DNA of 64,000 nucleotides from Mitsuaria sp. 7 (GCF_001653795.1 NZ_CP011514.1:2030976-2094975); one strand, 5' to 3'; counted from the first letter of the stretch, positions 17,050 through 24,978 are shown. Numbers and translations: made by a program. The notes: generated by a model not told the origin, from the letters alone.

Positions 17050-18384
17050 TCAGCGCCCCGACGTCGACGAAGGCTCGGCCTGTGCGCGGGCGACGGCCGC
17101 GTCTTCACCGATGGTCAGGGTGAACCGCCAGCCGAGCCGTTCGCAGATCCGGCGCACGATCTGCGTGCCGATGCCGTAGCCGCGCGCGGAGGGGTGCGCG
17201 GGCAGCGAGTTGCGGACCTCGATCGCATCGCCGTGGATGCGTACCGCGATGGGCCCGGGGCCGCCGTGGAACAGCGCGTTCTTCAGGAGATTGGCGACCA
17301 GGACATGCGCCATCGTCGGCGAGGCCTGCAGCAGCAGCACGTCCCGCAGGTCGACCCGGAGCTCGCGCTCCGTCGAGCCGCTGGTGACGTGCTCGAACAG
17401 GGCCGTCACCCACTCCTCGTCGATGCACGTGACGACCTCCGGTCGCACGTCCGACGGTTCGGACGCCTCGGACGGGTCGGACGACAGCTGCAGGAAGGTG
17501 TCGATGAGCGCCTGCATGTCGAGCAAGCCGCGGCGTGCCCGCGCGATGGGCCGGGTCTGCTCCGCGCAGGCGTTGGCCTCGATGCGCTCCAGGGCCGCCT
17601 GGATGATCGCGGCGGGCGTGCGCAGCTCATGGCTGGCGAACTGCGTGAAGCTGCGTTCCCGGTCGAGCACCTCAGCCGTCCGTTCGAGCGCGCCGTTGAT
17701 CTGTCCCACCAGCGCTTCCAGCTCCAGCGACGAGCCGGGCGGCAACGGGACCGGCTCCAGACTTCCCGGGTCGCGCGAAACGACCAGCCGCCCGACCTCC
17801 TGCATCGGGGACGTCACGCGGGCCGTGATGCGCTTGCAGACCCAGAGCAGCAGCAGGCACAGCGGCGTGAGGCCGATGAGGTACCAGACGAAGACCTCGT
17901 TCTCGATGGACTCGTTGGGCTTGACCTCGTAGTGGAACTCGACCACGTAGAACACGCCGCCGTCAGGGCGTGACTGCGTGAGGACGAAGTAGTCCTCCGC
18001 CCGGTTGCCGAGCTCGAAGATACCGCGCGCGTCGGGCGCCAGCATCTTCCGGATGTTGGCCGGCAGCCTGCCGTAGTGCGGGTACACCACCGTGACCGGA
18101 TCCAGCCCCAGGGGTTCCTGCAACGGCTCCTGCAGGCTCCAGTACTCGCCGATGCGGGCCAGGCGGCGTTTGGTCTGCGCCTCCGCGCCCAGTTGCAATG
18201 ACGCGGCGACGAGGAAGGCGTGCACGACGAAGGTGGTCAGCAGGATCAGCAGCACGGACCGCCACATCTTGGCCAGCAGCGTCCTGGGACGGATGAGCGA
18301 GTTCAGCGCTTTCATCGGGTTCGTCGGGTTCGTCGGGTTCGTCGGGTTCGTCGGGTTCGTCGGGTTCGTCGCGTTCGATGCCAC
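17050..18384 (-). CDS. Sensor histidine kinase with N-terminal (Thr-Asn-Pro)6 tail
   Basis: 444 residues. The start is the GTG at 18384, because GGAGG stands exactly 7 bp upstream; the ATG at 18315 lacks a site of its own. This puts six TNP repeats at residues about 6-23, on the cytosolic side of the first helix (about 38-60). A periplasmic region follows, then a second helix (FVWYLIGLTPLCLLLLWVCKR), HAMP, HisKA (FTQFASHELRTPAAII) and a HATPase with N box NLLKNALFHGG and a short G region (GYGIGTQIV). It is third in the operon mipA - regulator - kinase, with 2 bp to the regulator stop. Confidence 0.9.
   Translation of the reverse strand: MASNATNPTNPTNPTNPTNPTNPMKALNSLIRPRTLLAKMWRSVLLILLTTFVVHAFLVAASLQLGAEAQTKRRLARIGEYWSLQEPLQEPLGLDPVTVVYPHYGRLPANIRKMLAPDARGIFELGNRAEDYFVLTQSRPDGGVFYVVEFHYEVKPNESIENEVFVWYLIGLTPLCLLLLWVCKRITARVTSPMQEVGRLVVSRDPGSLEPVPLPPGSSLELEALVGQINGALERTAEVLDRERSFTQFASHELRTPAAIIQAALERIEANACAEQTRPIARARRGLLDMQALIDTFLQLSSDPSEASEPSDVRPEVVTCIDEEWVTALFEHVTSGSTERELRVDLRDVLLLQASPTMAHVLVANLLKNALFHGGPGPIAVRIHGDAIEVRNSLPAHPSARGYGIGTQIVRRICERLGWRFTLTIGEDAAVARAQAEPSSTSGR
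18316..18369 (-). repeat. 9-bp microsatellite, six perfect units, coding Thr-Asn-Pro
   Basis: CGGGTTCGT is repeated six times without mismatch, with a seventh imperfect unit after it. On the coding (minus) strand it reads ACGAACCCG, Thr-Asn-Pro. Nine bases keep frame, so expansion or contraction changes tail length rather than switching the kinase off. Confidence 0.92.
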
Positions 18385-18386
18385 GG

Positions 18387-19079
18387 TCAGGCCTCCAGGC
18401 AGAAGCCCTGCTTGCCGCGGGTCTGGATGACCGCCGGCCCGCCGGCGTTCTGGATCAGCTTGCGCAGCTGGTACAGGTGGGCCCTGAGCGCGTCGCTGCC
18501 CGGCCGTTCCTCGTCGCCCCACAAGGCGCTCTCGAGTTCCTCCCTCGACACGACCCGCGGCGCATGGCGCATGAGCGTCTGGAGCAGGCGCGTCTGCAGC
18601 GGCGTGAGCGTGCAGCTGCCGCCGGACGGCAGCGACAGCCGGCACTGGTTGATGTCGAGCGAGAGCCCCGCGCCATGCACGATGCCAGCGCCGTTCGGGA
18701 TGGTGAGGAAGCGCCGTATCGCGGCCCGGACCCGGGCCACCAGGACTCTGGAATCGAAGGGCTTGATGATGTAGTCGTCAGCGCCCCGCTCCAGACCGTC
18801 CACGACCTGCTCCGGCGAGCCTTGCGCGGTCAGGATCAGGATGGGCGCGCGGAAGCCGTCCGCCCGCAGCCGGGAACAGACGTCGAGACCACTCACGCGC
18901 GGAAGCCCGATGTCCAGGACGATCGCGTCGAAAGGCGGCGACGTGGTCTCCACCAGGGCGAGAGCCTGGGCCCCGTCGCTGGCGTAGTCCGGCTCGAAGC
19001 CGGCTTCCTCCAGCGTCTCGAGGATGGAGGCGGCCAGGTCGCGGCTGTCCTCGACCAGCAGTACACGTTCGGAATCCAT
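18387..19079 (-). CDS. OmpR/PhoB family response regulator
   Basis: 230 residues. Receiver domain with E10/D11, phosphoacceptor D56 (IVLDIGLP), T84 and K106 (IIKPFDS), then a winged-helix output domain (LTPLQTRLLQTLMRHAPRVVSREELESALWG). It acts with the following kinase gene. It is 25 bp downstream of the mipA-type gene, whose promoter carries a phased repeat array that may be its binding region. The unusual order, target gene first, suggests an autoregulated sensor circuit in which the outer-membrane protein is made with its regulators. Confidence 0.94.
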   Translation of the reverse strand: MDSERVLLVEDSRDLAASILETLEEAGFEPDYASDGAQALALVETTSPPFDAIVLDIGLPRVSGLDVCSRLRADGFRAPILILTAQGSPEQVVDGLERGADDYIIKPFDSRVLVARVRAAIRRFLTIPNGAGIVHGAGLSLDINQCRLSLPSGGSCTLTPLQTRLLQTLMRHAPRVVSREELESALWGDEERPGSDALRAHLYQLRKLIQNAGGPAVIQTRGKQGFCLEA

Positions 19080-19103
19080 GCCTGATTCTCGCGGCGGATC
19101 CGG

Positions 19104-19871
19104 TCAGAACAGGTACAGGTAGGCGAAGCGCACGCCGCTCTGGCTGGACTTGTCGACGAGCGGGCTGTCCTTGATCTTCGATCCCAGCCCCGTGGTGCTC
19201 AGGTCGAGCGACAGCTTGTGGCTGGCCGCCAGCGAGTAGCCGATGCGCAGCCCCGCCTCGATGTTGGTCGTGGACTTGCCGGTGTAGGCCGACCGCGCGG
19301 CGGTGGCCTCCGCGGCGCGGACGCCGTAGTAGTAGTCGACGTACTTCTTGTCGAAGGCATGCACGCCCAGGCGCGGCGTGAAGTCGAAGTCCCCGGCCGC
19401 GAAGCGTCGCTCGATGCCCAGGCTCATGCGCGTGCCCTTGCTCTGGCCCGCGGCGCCCAGCACCTCCGCCGTGAGCGTCGCGACGCTCGTCGTCCAGCTG
19501 GCGCTGCCGCCCAGCCAGAAGCCGCCCTTGCGTTCCGCCATGCCGGCGAGGAACGGCGAGTCGTCGGCCTCGTAGCCGTCGCCGGCATACCGTGCGCGCA
19601 GCCCGACGGTGAAGTCCCCGTCGGACACCACCTTCAGGTCGGCCGTGGGGCCCACGACGCGGAACCAGCGGCTCTCATAGAGCAGGAAAGGCAGGACCTC
19701 CGCCTTGTCGTCGAAGTCCCGATAGGGCTTCTTGTCGAACATGACGATGCTGCCGAGTCCCCATTGGGAACCGCGCCCGCCGGGGCGCTCGCCTTGCGCC
19801 TGCGCGCCGGTCAGGGTCAGCAGTCCGAGCGTGAGCGCGACTGAGCGGACGATGTGTTGGGAGGTAGGCAT
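19104..19871 (-). CDS. MipA/OmpV family outer-membrane protein
   Basis: 255 residues from the ATG at 19871 (GGAG upstream); an open extension to 19991 runs through repeats and is not coding. The signal peptide ends near TGAQAQ. The barrel matches the paralogue at 8759: QWGLGSIVMFDKKPYRDFDDKAEVLPFLLYESRW, FDKKYVDYYYGVR, and terminal aromatic YLF. It is the first gene of the operon with the response regulator and kinase. The pair of paralogous MipA operons 10 kb apart suggests two envelope-sensing circuits for different signals. Confidence 0.92.
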   Translation of the reverse strand: MPTSQHIVRSVALTLGLLTLTGAQAQGERPGGRGSQWGLGSIVMFDKKPYRDFDDKAEVLPFLLYESRWFRVVGPTADLKVVSDGDFTVGLRARYAGDGYEADDSPFLAGMAERKGGFWLGGSASWTTSVATLTAEVLGAAGQSKGTRMSLGIERRFAAGDFDFTPRLGVHAFDKKYVDYYYGVRAAEATAARSAYTGKSTTNIEAGLRIGYSLAASHKLSLDLSTTGLGSKIKDSPLVDKSSQSGVRFAYLYLF

Positions 19872-19950
19872 CGAGGGACTCCGATTGGTTGATGACGCGA
19901 CCGACGGCTCGCGGTCTGCGGCGGGATTGGGGCATCCGCGTCGTGAAGCA

Positions 19951-20015
19951 ACCGTGAGTGAGCACGGTGGGCGCCGACCGGGAGTGATCACCGGGACTGT
20001 TCACCGGGAGTGAGC
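19951..20015. repeat. Phased 13-bp repeat array in the mipA2/FAH divergent promoter region
   Basis: ACCGGGAGTGATC, ACCGGGACTGTTC and ACCGGGAGTGAGC stand head to tail at 19977, 19990 and 20003. Another copy, ACCGTGAGTGAGC, lies in the same 13-bp register at 19951, and an inverted half (CTCACGGT) at 20032. The region has no gene; it is a likely regulator-binding array for the mipA2 operon and perhaps the FAH-like gene. Confidence 0.7.
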
Positions 20016-20091
20016 GTCGTGATCGATGCGCCTCACGGTCACTTCACGCGCTGCTTGATCGAATGGCCGCTTCTCAACGCCGGAGCGCTCC

Positions 20092-21279
20092 ATGCCACTC
20101 CTCAAGACCGTTGCCGTCCGGACTGCCGTGGCAGTCGTCGTCGGCACCGCCCTCGCCTACGCCGTCGCCGTCAACATGACCGAGCCGGCCCCGGTCTCGC
20201 CGTATGCGGCGCAGAGCTCGACGCCGCCCAGGACGGACGGCGTCCACATCGCGCCGAGGAGCGAGGCGCTCACCTTCGCCCGCTTCCACGTGAACCGCGA
20301 GCTGCGACTGATGCGCGTGGACCGCTACGACAACGGCGTGGTCTCGGGCGTCGACATCACCGCGCTGCAGACGTCCGGGGAAGCCGATCCGATCACGATG
20401 TGGCAGCAATCCAGCTACGACGCCATCGCGGCCGCCACGGGCGCCGTCGTCAGCGTCCGGGCGGAGGAACTCGCCGTGCCTTTCGCTTCGACCGGCGCGC
20501 AGATCGGCATGGGCGGCACCTATCCGGATCACGCGAAGGAGACGCGCATGTCGCGGCCCTTCGCGTTTCCGAAACTGCTGCCCGCGCAGCGCTGGAACAT
20601 GGACGTGCCCACGCGGTCCTTCCTGCTCGACTACGAGGTGGAGCTCGGCATCGTGGCGCTGGCGCCCCTGAAGGCCGGCGAGAAGGCGCCGTCCTTCGGC
20701 CTCGTCCTGGCGTCCGACTACACCGACCGGGACCGGCTGCTGCGCGACATCGGCACGAGCGACGTCAACACCGGACTGCCCTTCTCCGCCGCCAAGTCCA
20801 TCGTGCCCGCGCTGCCGGTCGGCGCGCTGTTCGTCATCCCCCGCGACATCCGGACCTTCTACAAGACGCTGGACCTGCGACTGCACGTCAACGACCGGCT
20901 GCGCCAGATCGCCCGTCCGAAGGACCTGACCTGGGACATCGACCGCATCGTGGACGAGAGCATCGCCCGCGCGAAGCTGGACTTCCCGATGGGCCGCAAC
21001 ACCGTGAAGCTGCCGATCGCCGCCGACAACACCATTCCGGCGCGGACCCTCATCCTCTCGGGGACCACCGACGGCGTGGTCGTCCGTCCGCCGTCCGGCC
21101 GCCAGCTCTTCATCGGCATCGTCCAGTGGCTGGTCAGCCTGCGCTGGACCACGCCCGGCCTGATCGTCGAGCCCACGGTGCGAGAGGGCCATGCCAACGG
21201 CCACTTCCTCCAGCCCGGCGATCACGTCGTGATGCGCGCCGAGTACCTCGGCGTGATCGACAACAGGATCACGCCGTGA
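20092..21279 (+). CDS. Exported fumarylacetoacetate hydrolase (FAH) family protein
   Basis: 395 residues with an N-terminal hydrophobic signal or anchor (about 8-28). The body shows FAH-fold landmarks: H147 and E150 in YPDHAKET, the acidic pair E182/E184 in LDYEVELGIV, D209/D212 in SDYTDRD, and K235 in SAAKS. FAH enzymes cleave C-C bonds in acylpyruvates using a divalent metal. A membrane-anchored or periplasmic member is unusual because family members are normally cytosolic. Start: ATG with GGAG 7 bp upstream. Next comes DUF4148 in the same direction. The substrate is unknown. Confidence 0.75.
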   Translation: MPLLKTVAVRTAVAVVVGTALAYAVAVNMTEPAPVSPYAAQSSTPPRTDGVHIAPRSEALTFARFHVNRELRLMRVDRYDNGVVSGVDITALQTSGEADPITMWQQSSYDAIAAATGAVVSVRAEELAVPFASTGAQIGMGGTYPDHAKETRMSRPFAFPKLLPAQRWNMDVPTRSFLLDYEVELGIVALAPLKAGEKAPSFGLVLASDYTDRDRLLRDIGTSDVNTGLPFSAAKSIVPALPVGALFVIPRDIRTFYKTLDLRLHVNDRLRQIARPKDLTWDIDRIVDESIARAKLDFPMGRNTVKLPIAADNTIPARTLILSGTTDGVVVRPPSGRQLFIGIVQWLVSLRWTTPGLIVEPTVREGHANGHFLQPGDHVVMRAEYLGVIDNRITP

Positions 21280-21338
21280 GGCGCGACGCCCTCCACCCAG
21301 CCGCTCCCTTTTTCTCCCGCCCCTTCAAAGGATTCACC

Positions 21339-21644
21339 ATGAGCTTCAAGCCCACCGCGAGCCGCGGCTTCGCCTCGCTGATCTTCGCGCTGTCGACTTT
21401 CGGCGCCTTCCCTCCGGCGGCGGAGGCCAACGCGGCCACTGAACCGCCGCCGATCTCACGCGCCGAAGTGCTCGCCGAGCTGGCGATCTATCAGGAGTCT
21501 GGTCTGGCCCTCGAAGAGCGCGTCGCGGCTGAAGTCGGTCATGAGACCGCCGCGACGGTGGCCGCTCGTGAGCGCCATGCCCAACTGCGACGAGGAGAAC
21601 GACACGCGGAACTCATCGCGAAGTTCTCGACCGTACGCAAGTGA
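21339..21644 (+). CDS. DUF4148 domain-containing secreted protein
   Basis: 101 residues. Signal peptide (ASLIFALSTFGAFPPAAEANA) followed by the DUF4148 motif ISRAEVLAELAIYQESGLA, common in Burkholderiales as short periplasmic proteins of unknown function. The tail is highly charged and helical. AAAGGA stands upstream of the ATG. It follows the FAH-like gene by 59 bp and may share its transcript; the REP-like element downstream is a plausible transcript end. Confidence 0.85.
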   Translation: MSFKPTASRGFASLIFALSTFGAFPPAAEANAATEPPPISRAEVLAELAIYQESGLALEERVAAEVGHETAATVAARERHAQLRRGERHAELIAKFSTVRK

Positions 21645-21682
21645 GAGAGGCGGTGAAAGTCCTCAGCACTTCCACCGCCGCT

Positions 21683-21826
21683 GGCCCTCACCCCCACCCT
21701 CTCCCGCAAGCAGGAGAGGGAGCAAGAAGCGCGCCGATATGACTCTCCTGCCAAGCGGAGCAAGAGAACGACGGACACCGGTCGAACTCCCTCTCCCGCT
21801 TGCGGGAGAGGGCGGGGGTGAGGGCC
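21683..21826. repeat. Paired REP-like palindromic element
   Basis: Two arms of about 38 bp face each other, 21683-21720 and 21789-21826. Each contains a hairpin of the form CCCTCTCCCGC-loop-GGGAGAGGG next to GGCCCTCACCCCCA or its complement. This is the form of interspersed extragenic palindromes. It lies between convergent genes (DUF4148 and MlaA) and may also end both transcripts. Confidence 0.75.
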
Positions 21827-21841
21827 GGGGTCGGTGCAGTA

Positions 21842-22603
21842 TCAGAGTTTCTGCGTCTCACGCTCCGTCACATCGGACTTCGGCGCATCGATCTCGACGC
21901 GCGGCGCTCCCGACCGATCCATCTCCCGCTGCGTCCGCCGCTGCAGATAGGCATCCCGCACGAACAGGTACTTGTCGAGCGCCACGTCGTCCACCATCTT
22001 CGTCACGTCGAGCAGGTTGGCACGCTTGTCGACGATACCGACGATCGTGAACGCGTTGCGCGCGCCGGCGTCTTCCAACTGCCCGGTCAGGCTGCCGTAG
22101 CTGTTGACGGGAATGGACGCGGTGCCGCGCAGGTCGGACGGTCCGAACAGCGGCAGCACCACATAGGCGCCGCCGCCGACGCCCCACACGCCCAACGTGT
22201 CGCTGAAGCCGTCGCCGTGGCGCGGCATGCCCCAACCGGTCGCGACGTCCATGAAGCCCAGCAGGCCCACGGTCGTGTTGGTGCCGAAGCGGGCGAAGTC
22301 GGACAGGCCGTCCTTGAAACGCCCCTGCAGCAGCAGGTTGGCGCCGGACCACGGGTCGGCCAGGTTGGAGAAGAAGTTGGTCACGCCGCTGCGCACGGGC
22401 GTGGGCAGGACCGTCTTGTAGACGGTGGCCACCGGCTTGAGCACGACCTTGTCGAGCCCTTCATTGAAGGCGAAGGTCGCGCGGTTCACGGGCTCGATGG
22501 GATCGGGGTTCTGCGGCGTGGCGCAGCCCGACAGCAGCGCGCCTGACACGAGGAGGAGAGCCGGTACGCGGGCAACGCCGGCAGGCAAGGGGAAAGTCGA
22601 CAT
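21842..22603 (-). CDS. mlaA: MlaA (VacJ) outer-membrane lipoprotein
   Basis: 253 residues. Lipobox ALLSGCAT, then family segments DPIEPVNRATFAFNEGLDK, FFSNLADPWSGANLLLQG, FGTNTTVGLLGFMDVA, GDGFSDTLGVWGVGGGAYVVLPLFGPSDLR and VDKRANLLD. MlaA pulls mislocalised phospholipid from the outer leaflet and hands it to the Mla ABC pathway, keeping the outer membrane asymmetric. The start is the ATG at 22603; upstream reading is non-coding. Other mla genes are not in the window. Confidence 0.95.
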   Translation of the reverse strand: MSTFPLPAGVARVPALLLVSGALLSGCATPQNPDPIEPVNRATFAFNEGLDKVVLKPVATVYKTVLPTPVRSGVTNFFSNLADPWSGANLLLQGRFKDGLSDFARFGTNTTVGLLGFMDVATGWGMPRHGDGFSDTLGVWGVGGGAYVVLPLFGPSDLRGTASIPVNSYGSLTGQLEDAGARNAFTIVGIVDKRANLLDVTKMVDDVALDKYLFVRDAYLQRRTQREMDRSGAPRVEIDAPKSDVTERETQKL

Positions 22604-22667
22604 GAAAATGCTCCCGCTCCGGAAATGGAGCCGGGAGCATGGTCGGCGCGGTGGTCTTTCTGGAGAC

Positions 22668-23129
22668 TTACCCGTTGAAAGACAGGATCGCCCAGCCCAG
22701 GCGGGGAATGACGATGTAGCCCTTCTCGTGGCCCAGCGAGTAGAAGGCACCAGGCGCGCGCAGCGCGGCGTCGACCTGGGAATCCATCTCTTCCGGCAGA
22801 TGGCCGCAGCCCTCGCTCATGCCGGTCATCCAGCTGTCCGCTGTACCTCCCCCAGGGAGATAGGGTGTCTCCCGCCATCCTTCGCCGAGGAAGTCCACGC
22901 CCTCCTCTTCGATCCGCTTCCGGACCGCGTCACTGAGCCTGAAGATCGCCGCGCCGCATCCCTCGCGGAACCCGCTGGCGCTGTTGATCAGGACGACCTC
23001 GCCCGCCTCCAGCGACGCGGGCATGCAACTGCGGTACCAGTCCGCTTCGGCGAGTTGACAGCCGCGATGGAGCAGCAGGACGACGAGCAGAGCACTCAAA
23101 CCACCCACGACAGGAAACGCAAACCTCAT
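22668..23129 (-). CDS. Hypothetical membrane-anchored protein
   Basis: 153 residues from the ATG at 23129 (a GTG at 23138 adds three). One N-terminal hydrophobic segment (FAFPVVGGLSALLVVLLL) followed by a soluble domain with five Cys, which could form disulfides in the periplasm. I do not recognise the domain. It lies between the flavin reductase and MlaA genes, all on the same strand, with no strong ribosome site, so its reality rests on the coherent signal-anchor plus globular composition. Confidence 0.6.
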   Translation of the reverse strand: MRFAFPVVGGLSALLVVLLLHRGCQLAEADWYRSCMPASLEAGEVVLINSASGFREGCGAAIFRLSDAVRKRIEEEGVDFLGEGWRETPYLPGGGTADSWMTGMSEGCGHLPEEMDSQVDAALRAPGAFYSLGHEKGYIVIPRLGWAILSFNG

Positions 23130-23133
23130 TGGA

Positions 23134-23179
23134 CTCACCGATGCAAAGGAAGACGCGGAGTCTCCGTGGCATCGGTGAG
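23134..23179. repeat. Nested inverted repeat
   Basis: CTCACCGATGC (23134-23144) and GCATCGGTGAG (23169-23179) form 11-bp perfect arms; inside them CGGAGTCTCCG is a second palindrome. It could be a transcript hairpin after the flavin reductase gene (no T-tract follows) or an operator for the gene starting at 23129. Confidence 0.55.
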
Positions 23180-23221
23180 GTCAGCATGAAGTGGCGCGAT
23201 GCGGAACGATCCCGCGTCGAC

Positions 23222-23794
23222 TTACAGCATGCCCGGCCGGAACAGCGACCGACGGCTGATCACCTCACCCGCGACGACGAACGTGCCGTCCCCGGTGTAG
23301 TGCAGCGTCTCGGGATGCTTTGGCCGTGCCGCCACGTGGGCCTTCAAGACTTCGAAGACGAACAGGTCATAGCGCTTGATCATCCGGGTGTCATGTAGGC
23401 GGCATTCAAAGCTCGCGTGGCACTCGCCGATCAGCGGCGCCTGGACTTGGGCAGCGGGCTGCTTCGTCAAGCCGAACGCCTCGAACTTGTCGACTTCCGC
23501 GCCGCTGCAATTGCCGATGCGCACGACGGTATCGGTCAGCGCGGTGGTCGGCAGGTTGATCACGCATTCACGGCTGCGCCGGATCATGTCGTGGCTGTGA
23601 TTCGCCGACGAGATCACGCAGCCGATCAGCGACGGCGAGAACTCCATGACCAGGTGCCAGCCCATCGTCATCACGTTGTCCCGGCCGCGCCAGTGCGAGC
23701 TGACCAGGACGATCGGGCCGGGCTCCAGATAACGGCGGATGTGCTCGACGGGGAAGTCGCGCTTCTTGACGGGACGGGGATTACGCATGGTCAT
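23222..23794 (-). CDS. Flavin reductase family protein (FMN-binding split barrel)
   Basis: 190 residues. Motifs GPIVLVSSHWRGRDNVMTMGWH, CVISSANHSHDMIRRSRECVINLP and AHVAARPKHPETLHYTGDG fit the flavin reductase-like split barrel, a family supplying reduced flavin to monooxygenases or acting on its own. GGAG lies 8 bp before the ATG. A decayed second copy of its 5' end is embedded at about 25045-25107. No partner oxygenase is adjacent. Confidence 0.9.
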   Translation of the reverse strand: MTMRNPRPVKKRDFPVEHIRRYLEPGPIVLVSSHWRGRDNVMTMGWHLVMEFSPSLIGCVISSANHSHDMIRRSRECVINLPTTALTDTVVRIGNCSGAEVDKFEAFGLTKQPAAQVQAPLIGECHASFECRLHDTRMIKRYDLFVFEVLKAHVAARPKHPETLHYTGDGTFVVAGEVISRRSLFRPGML

Positions 23795-23848
23795 GAAAGA
23801 TCTCCGGGGAGATCGATCACGGCAGACGGGGCGCCCGGACTTGTCGGC

Positions 23849-24154
23849 TCATGGCTTCGACTTCTCTGCGCTCAGTCGCTCGATGGACCGGATCCCCGCT
23901 TCCATCTTCTCGCGAGCCGACGAATTGGCGGAATGCACCCGCATCCGCGGCGGGACGAAGCCGTGAAGCGCCACGGCCTCCTCGACCCACAGCACCACGT
24001 CGTACCCGGTCCCGCGTTCGTCATCGCCCAGGTCGTGATCGAGGCTGATTTCCTCGACGCCGCCGGCCTTCAGCAGCTTGATGACCTCGTCTGGCCAGTA
24101 CGCGCGCGTCCAGCCTTCGGGGGTGGTCCGTTCATCATCCAGATAGATTCGCAT
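23849..24154 (-). CDS. Cyclic-phosphate-processing receiver domain protein (cREC type)
   Basis: 101 residues. It begins IYLDDERTTPEGW, has SLDHDLGDDERGTGYDVVLWVEEA in the middle and MRVHSANSSAREKM near the end, the arrangement of the small receiver-derived domain predicted to act on RNA cyclic phosphates in conflict and repair systems. It stands as a single domain. Neighbours are a small Cys-rich protein and a possible immunity protein, all on the minus strand. The biochemical role is a family-level prediction. Confidence 0.8.
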   Translation of the reverse strand: MRIYLDDERTTPEGWTRAYWPDEVIKLLKAGGVEEISLDHDLGDDERGTGYDVVLWVEEAVALHGFVPPRMRVHSANSSAREKMEAGIRSIERLSAEKSKP

Positions 24155-24193
24155 GGGGTGGTCAGTTCACGTCCGTCGGCGTCGTTTCTCGTT

Positions 24194-24448
24194 TCACGCT
24201 TCCTCGTAGCAGGCCACGCACACGATCGCCATCCGATTGAACGCCTTGAAGGCGTCGGTCATGCCGTCTTCCTGCTCGAACTTCTCCTCGCAGGCGTGGC
24301 ACCAGGCCTGGAAATCGTGCGGATCGCTGCTGTTCTCGATGAAGCCAGCCGGCGCCGAGCCTGACGGCAGCAGGTGTCCGCAGACGACGGCGGAGATGCG
24401 GTCCCCATGCGAGCCGCAATTGATCATCATGGGGTCAGTCGTTGTCAT
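24194..24448 (-). CDS. Small Cys/His-rich protein, probable zinc ribbon
   Basis: 84 residues. Cys and His are spaced as metal ligands: NCGSHG at the start, CGH, WCHAC in the middle, and CVACYE at the end, consistent with one or two zinc sites. No signal or membrane helix. I recognise the general pattern of small conserved proteobacterial proteins but no function. Same direction as its neighbours at 24520 and 23849. Confidence 0.75.
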   Translation of the reverse strand: MTTTDPMMINCGSHGDRISAVVCGHLLPSGSAPAGFIENSSDPHDFQAWCHACEEKFEQEDGMTDAFKAFNRMAIVCVACYEEA

Positions 24449-24519
24449 GTCTTGTCCGGCTCACAGGGGTTGTCCTGGATCCCGCACAGGGTAGTCCTGG
24501 GCATGTCGACCGCCGCTCC

Positions 24520-24942
24520 TCAAGCAGCACGGCTCGCGTCAACTGACGTATCGCCGTCGTCGCGGCGCCACGCGATCAGATCCGGGCGTTCCCCACCGTT
24601 GACGAAGAACTGCGCGACGGCCTTGCAACACAGGTCGACATCGATGCACCAGGCGCGCGGGTACTCGTCCACCTGACCGTTGCCGAGACGGAATTGGGCG
24701 GTGCCTTCGGCGCCAGCATCCCCTCCGGAAACGAACCCGTCATCGCCCGGAAATCGCAGGAACATCAGGAACGCCGCGCGCCCGCCCTTCAGCATGCAGA
24801 GCGATGGGCCGTCCTCGACATTGATCCACAGTTCGAGCCATTCCCGCGTGGGGACGCCATCGAGCTGCTGTGTGAGCTGCTCGATCGCATCAACATCCAA
24901 GTCCTGCCCATTCAACGAGAGCGTCATCGTCATGGGCGGCAA
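24520..24942 (-). CDS. Small acidic protein, tentatively Imm1-like immunity protein
   Basis: 140 residues from a TTG at 24942, which has GGAGG 6 bp upstream; an ATG at 24933 is the alternative. Acidic, soluble, with the pattern GPSLCMLKGGRAAFLMFLRFPGD, GQVDEYPRAWCIDVDLC and AVAQFFVNGGERPDLIAW. This resembles Imm1-type immunity proteins, which bind and block a cognate polymorphic toxin. It is divergent from the toxin-like gene at 25297, from which it is separated by a mosaic pseudogene. The family call is tentative. Confidence 0.7.
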   Translation of the reverse strand: MPPMTMTLSLNGQDLDVDAIEQLTQQLDGVPTREWLELWINVEDGPSLCMLKGGRAAFLMFLRFPGDDGFVSGGDAGAEGTAQFRLGNGQVDEYPRAWCIDVDLCCKAVAQFFVNGGERPDLIAWRRDDGDTSVDASRAA

Positions 24943-24978
24943 GCATAGCCTCCGCGAATGATCACCGCGGAGAAGCGC

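Noticed and set aside
18316..18378. Tandem repeats as a possible CRISPR or phase-variable on/off switch
   Set aside because: Units are 9 bp with no spacers, so not CRISPR; nine is a multiple of three, so length change cannot shift the kinase frame.
19872..19991. N-terminal extension of the second MipA gene
   Set aside because: It would precede a complete signal peptide and run through the repeat array; ATG 19871 has GGAG.
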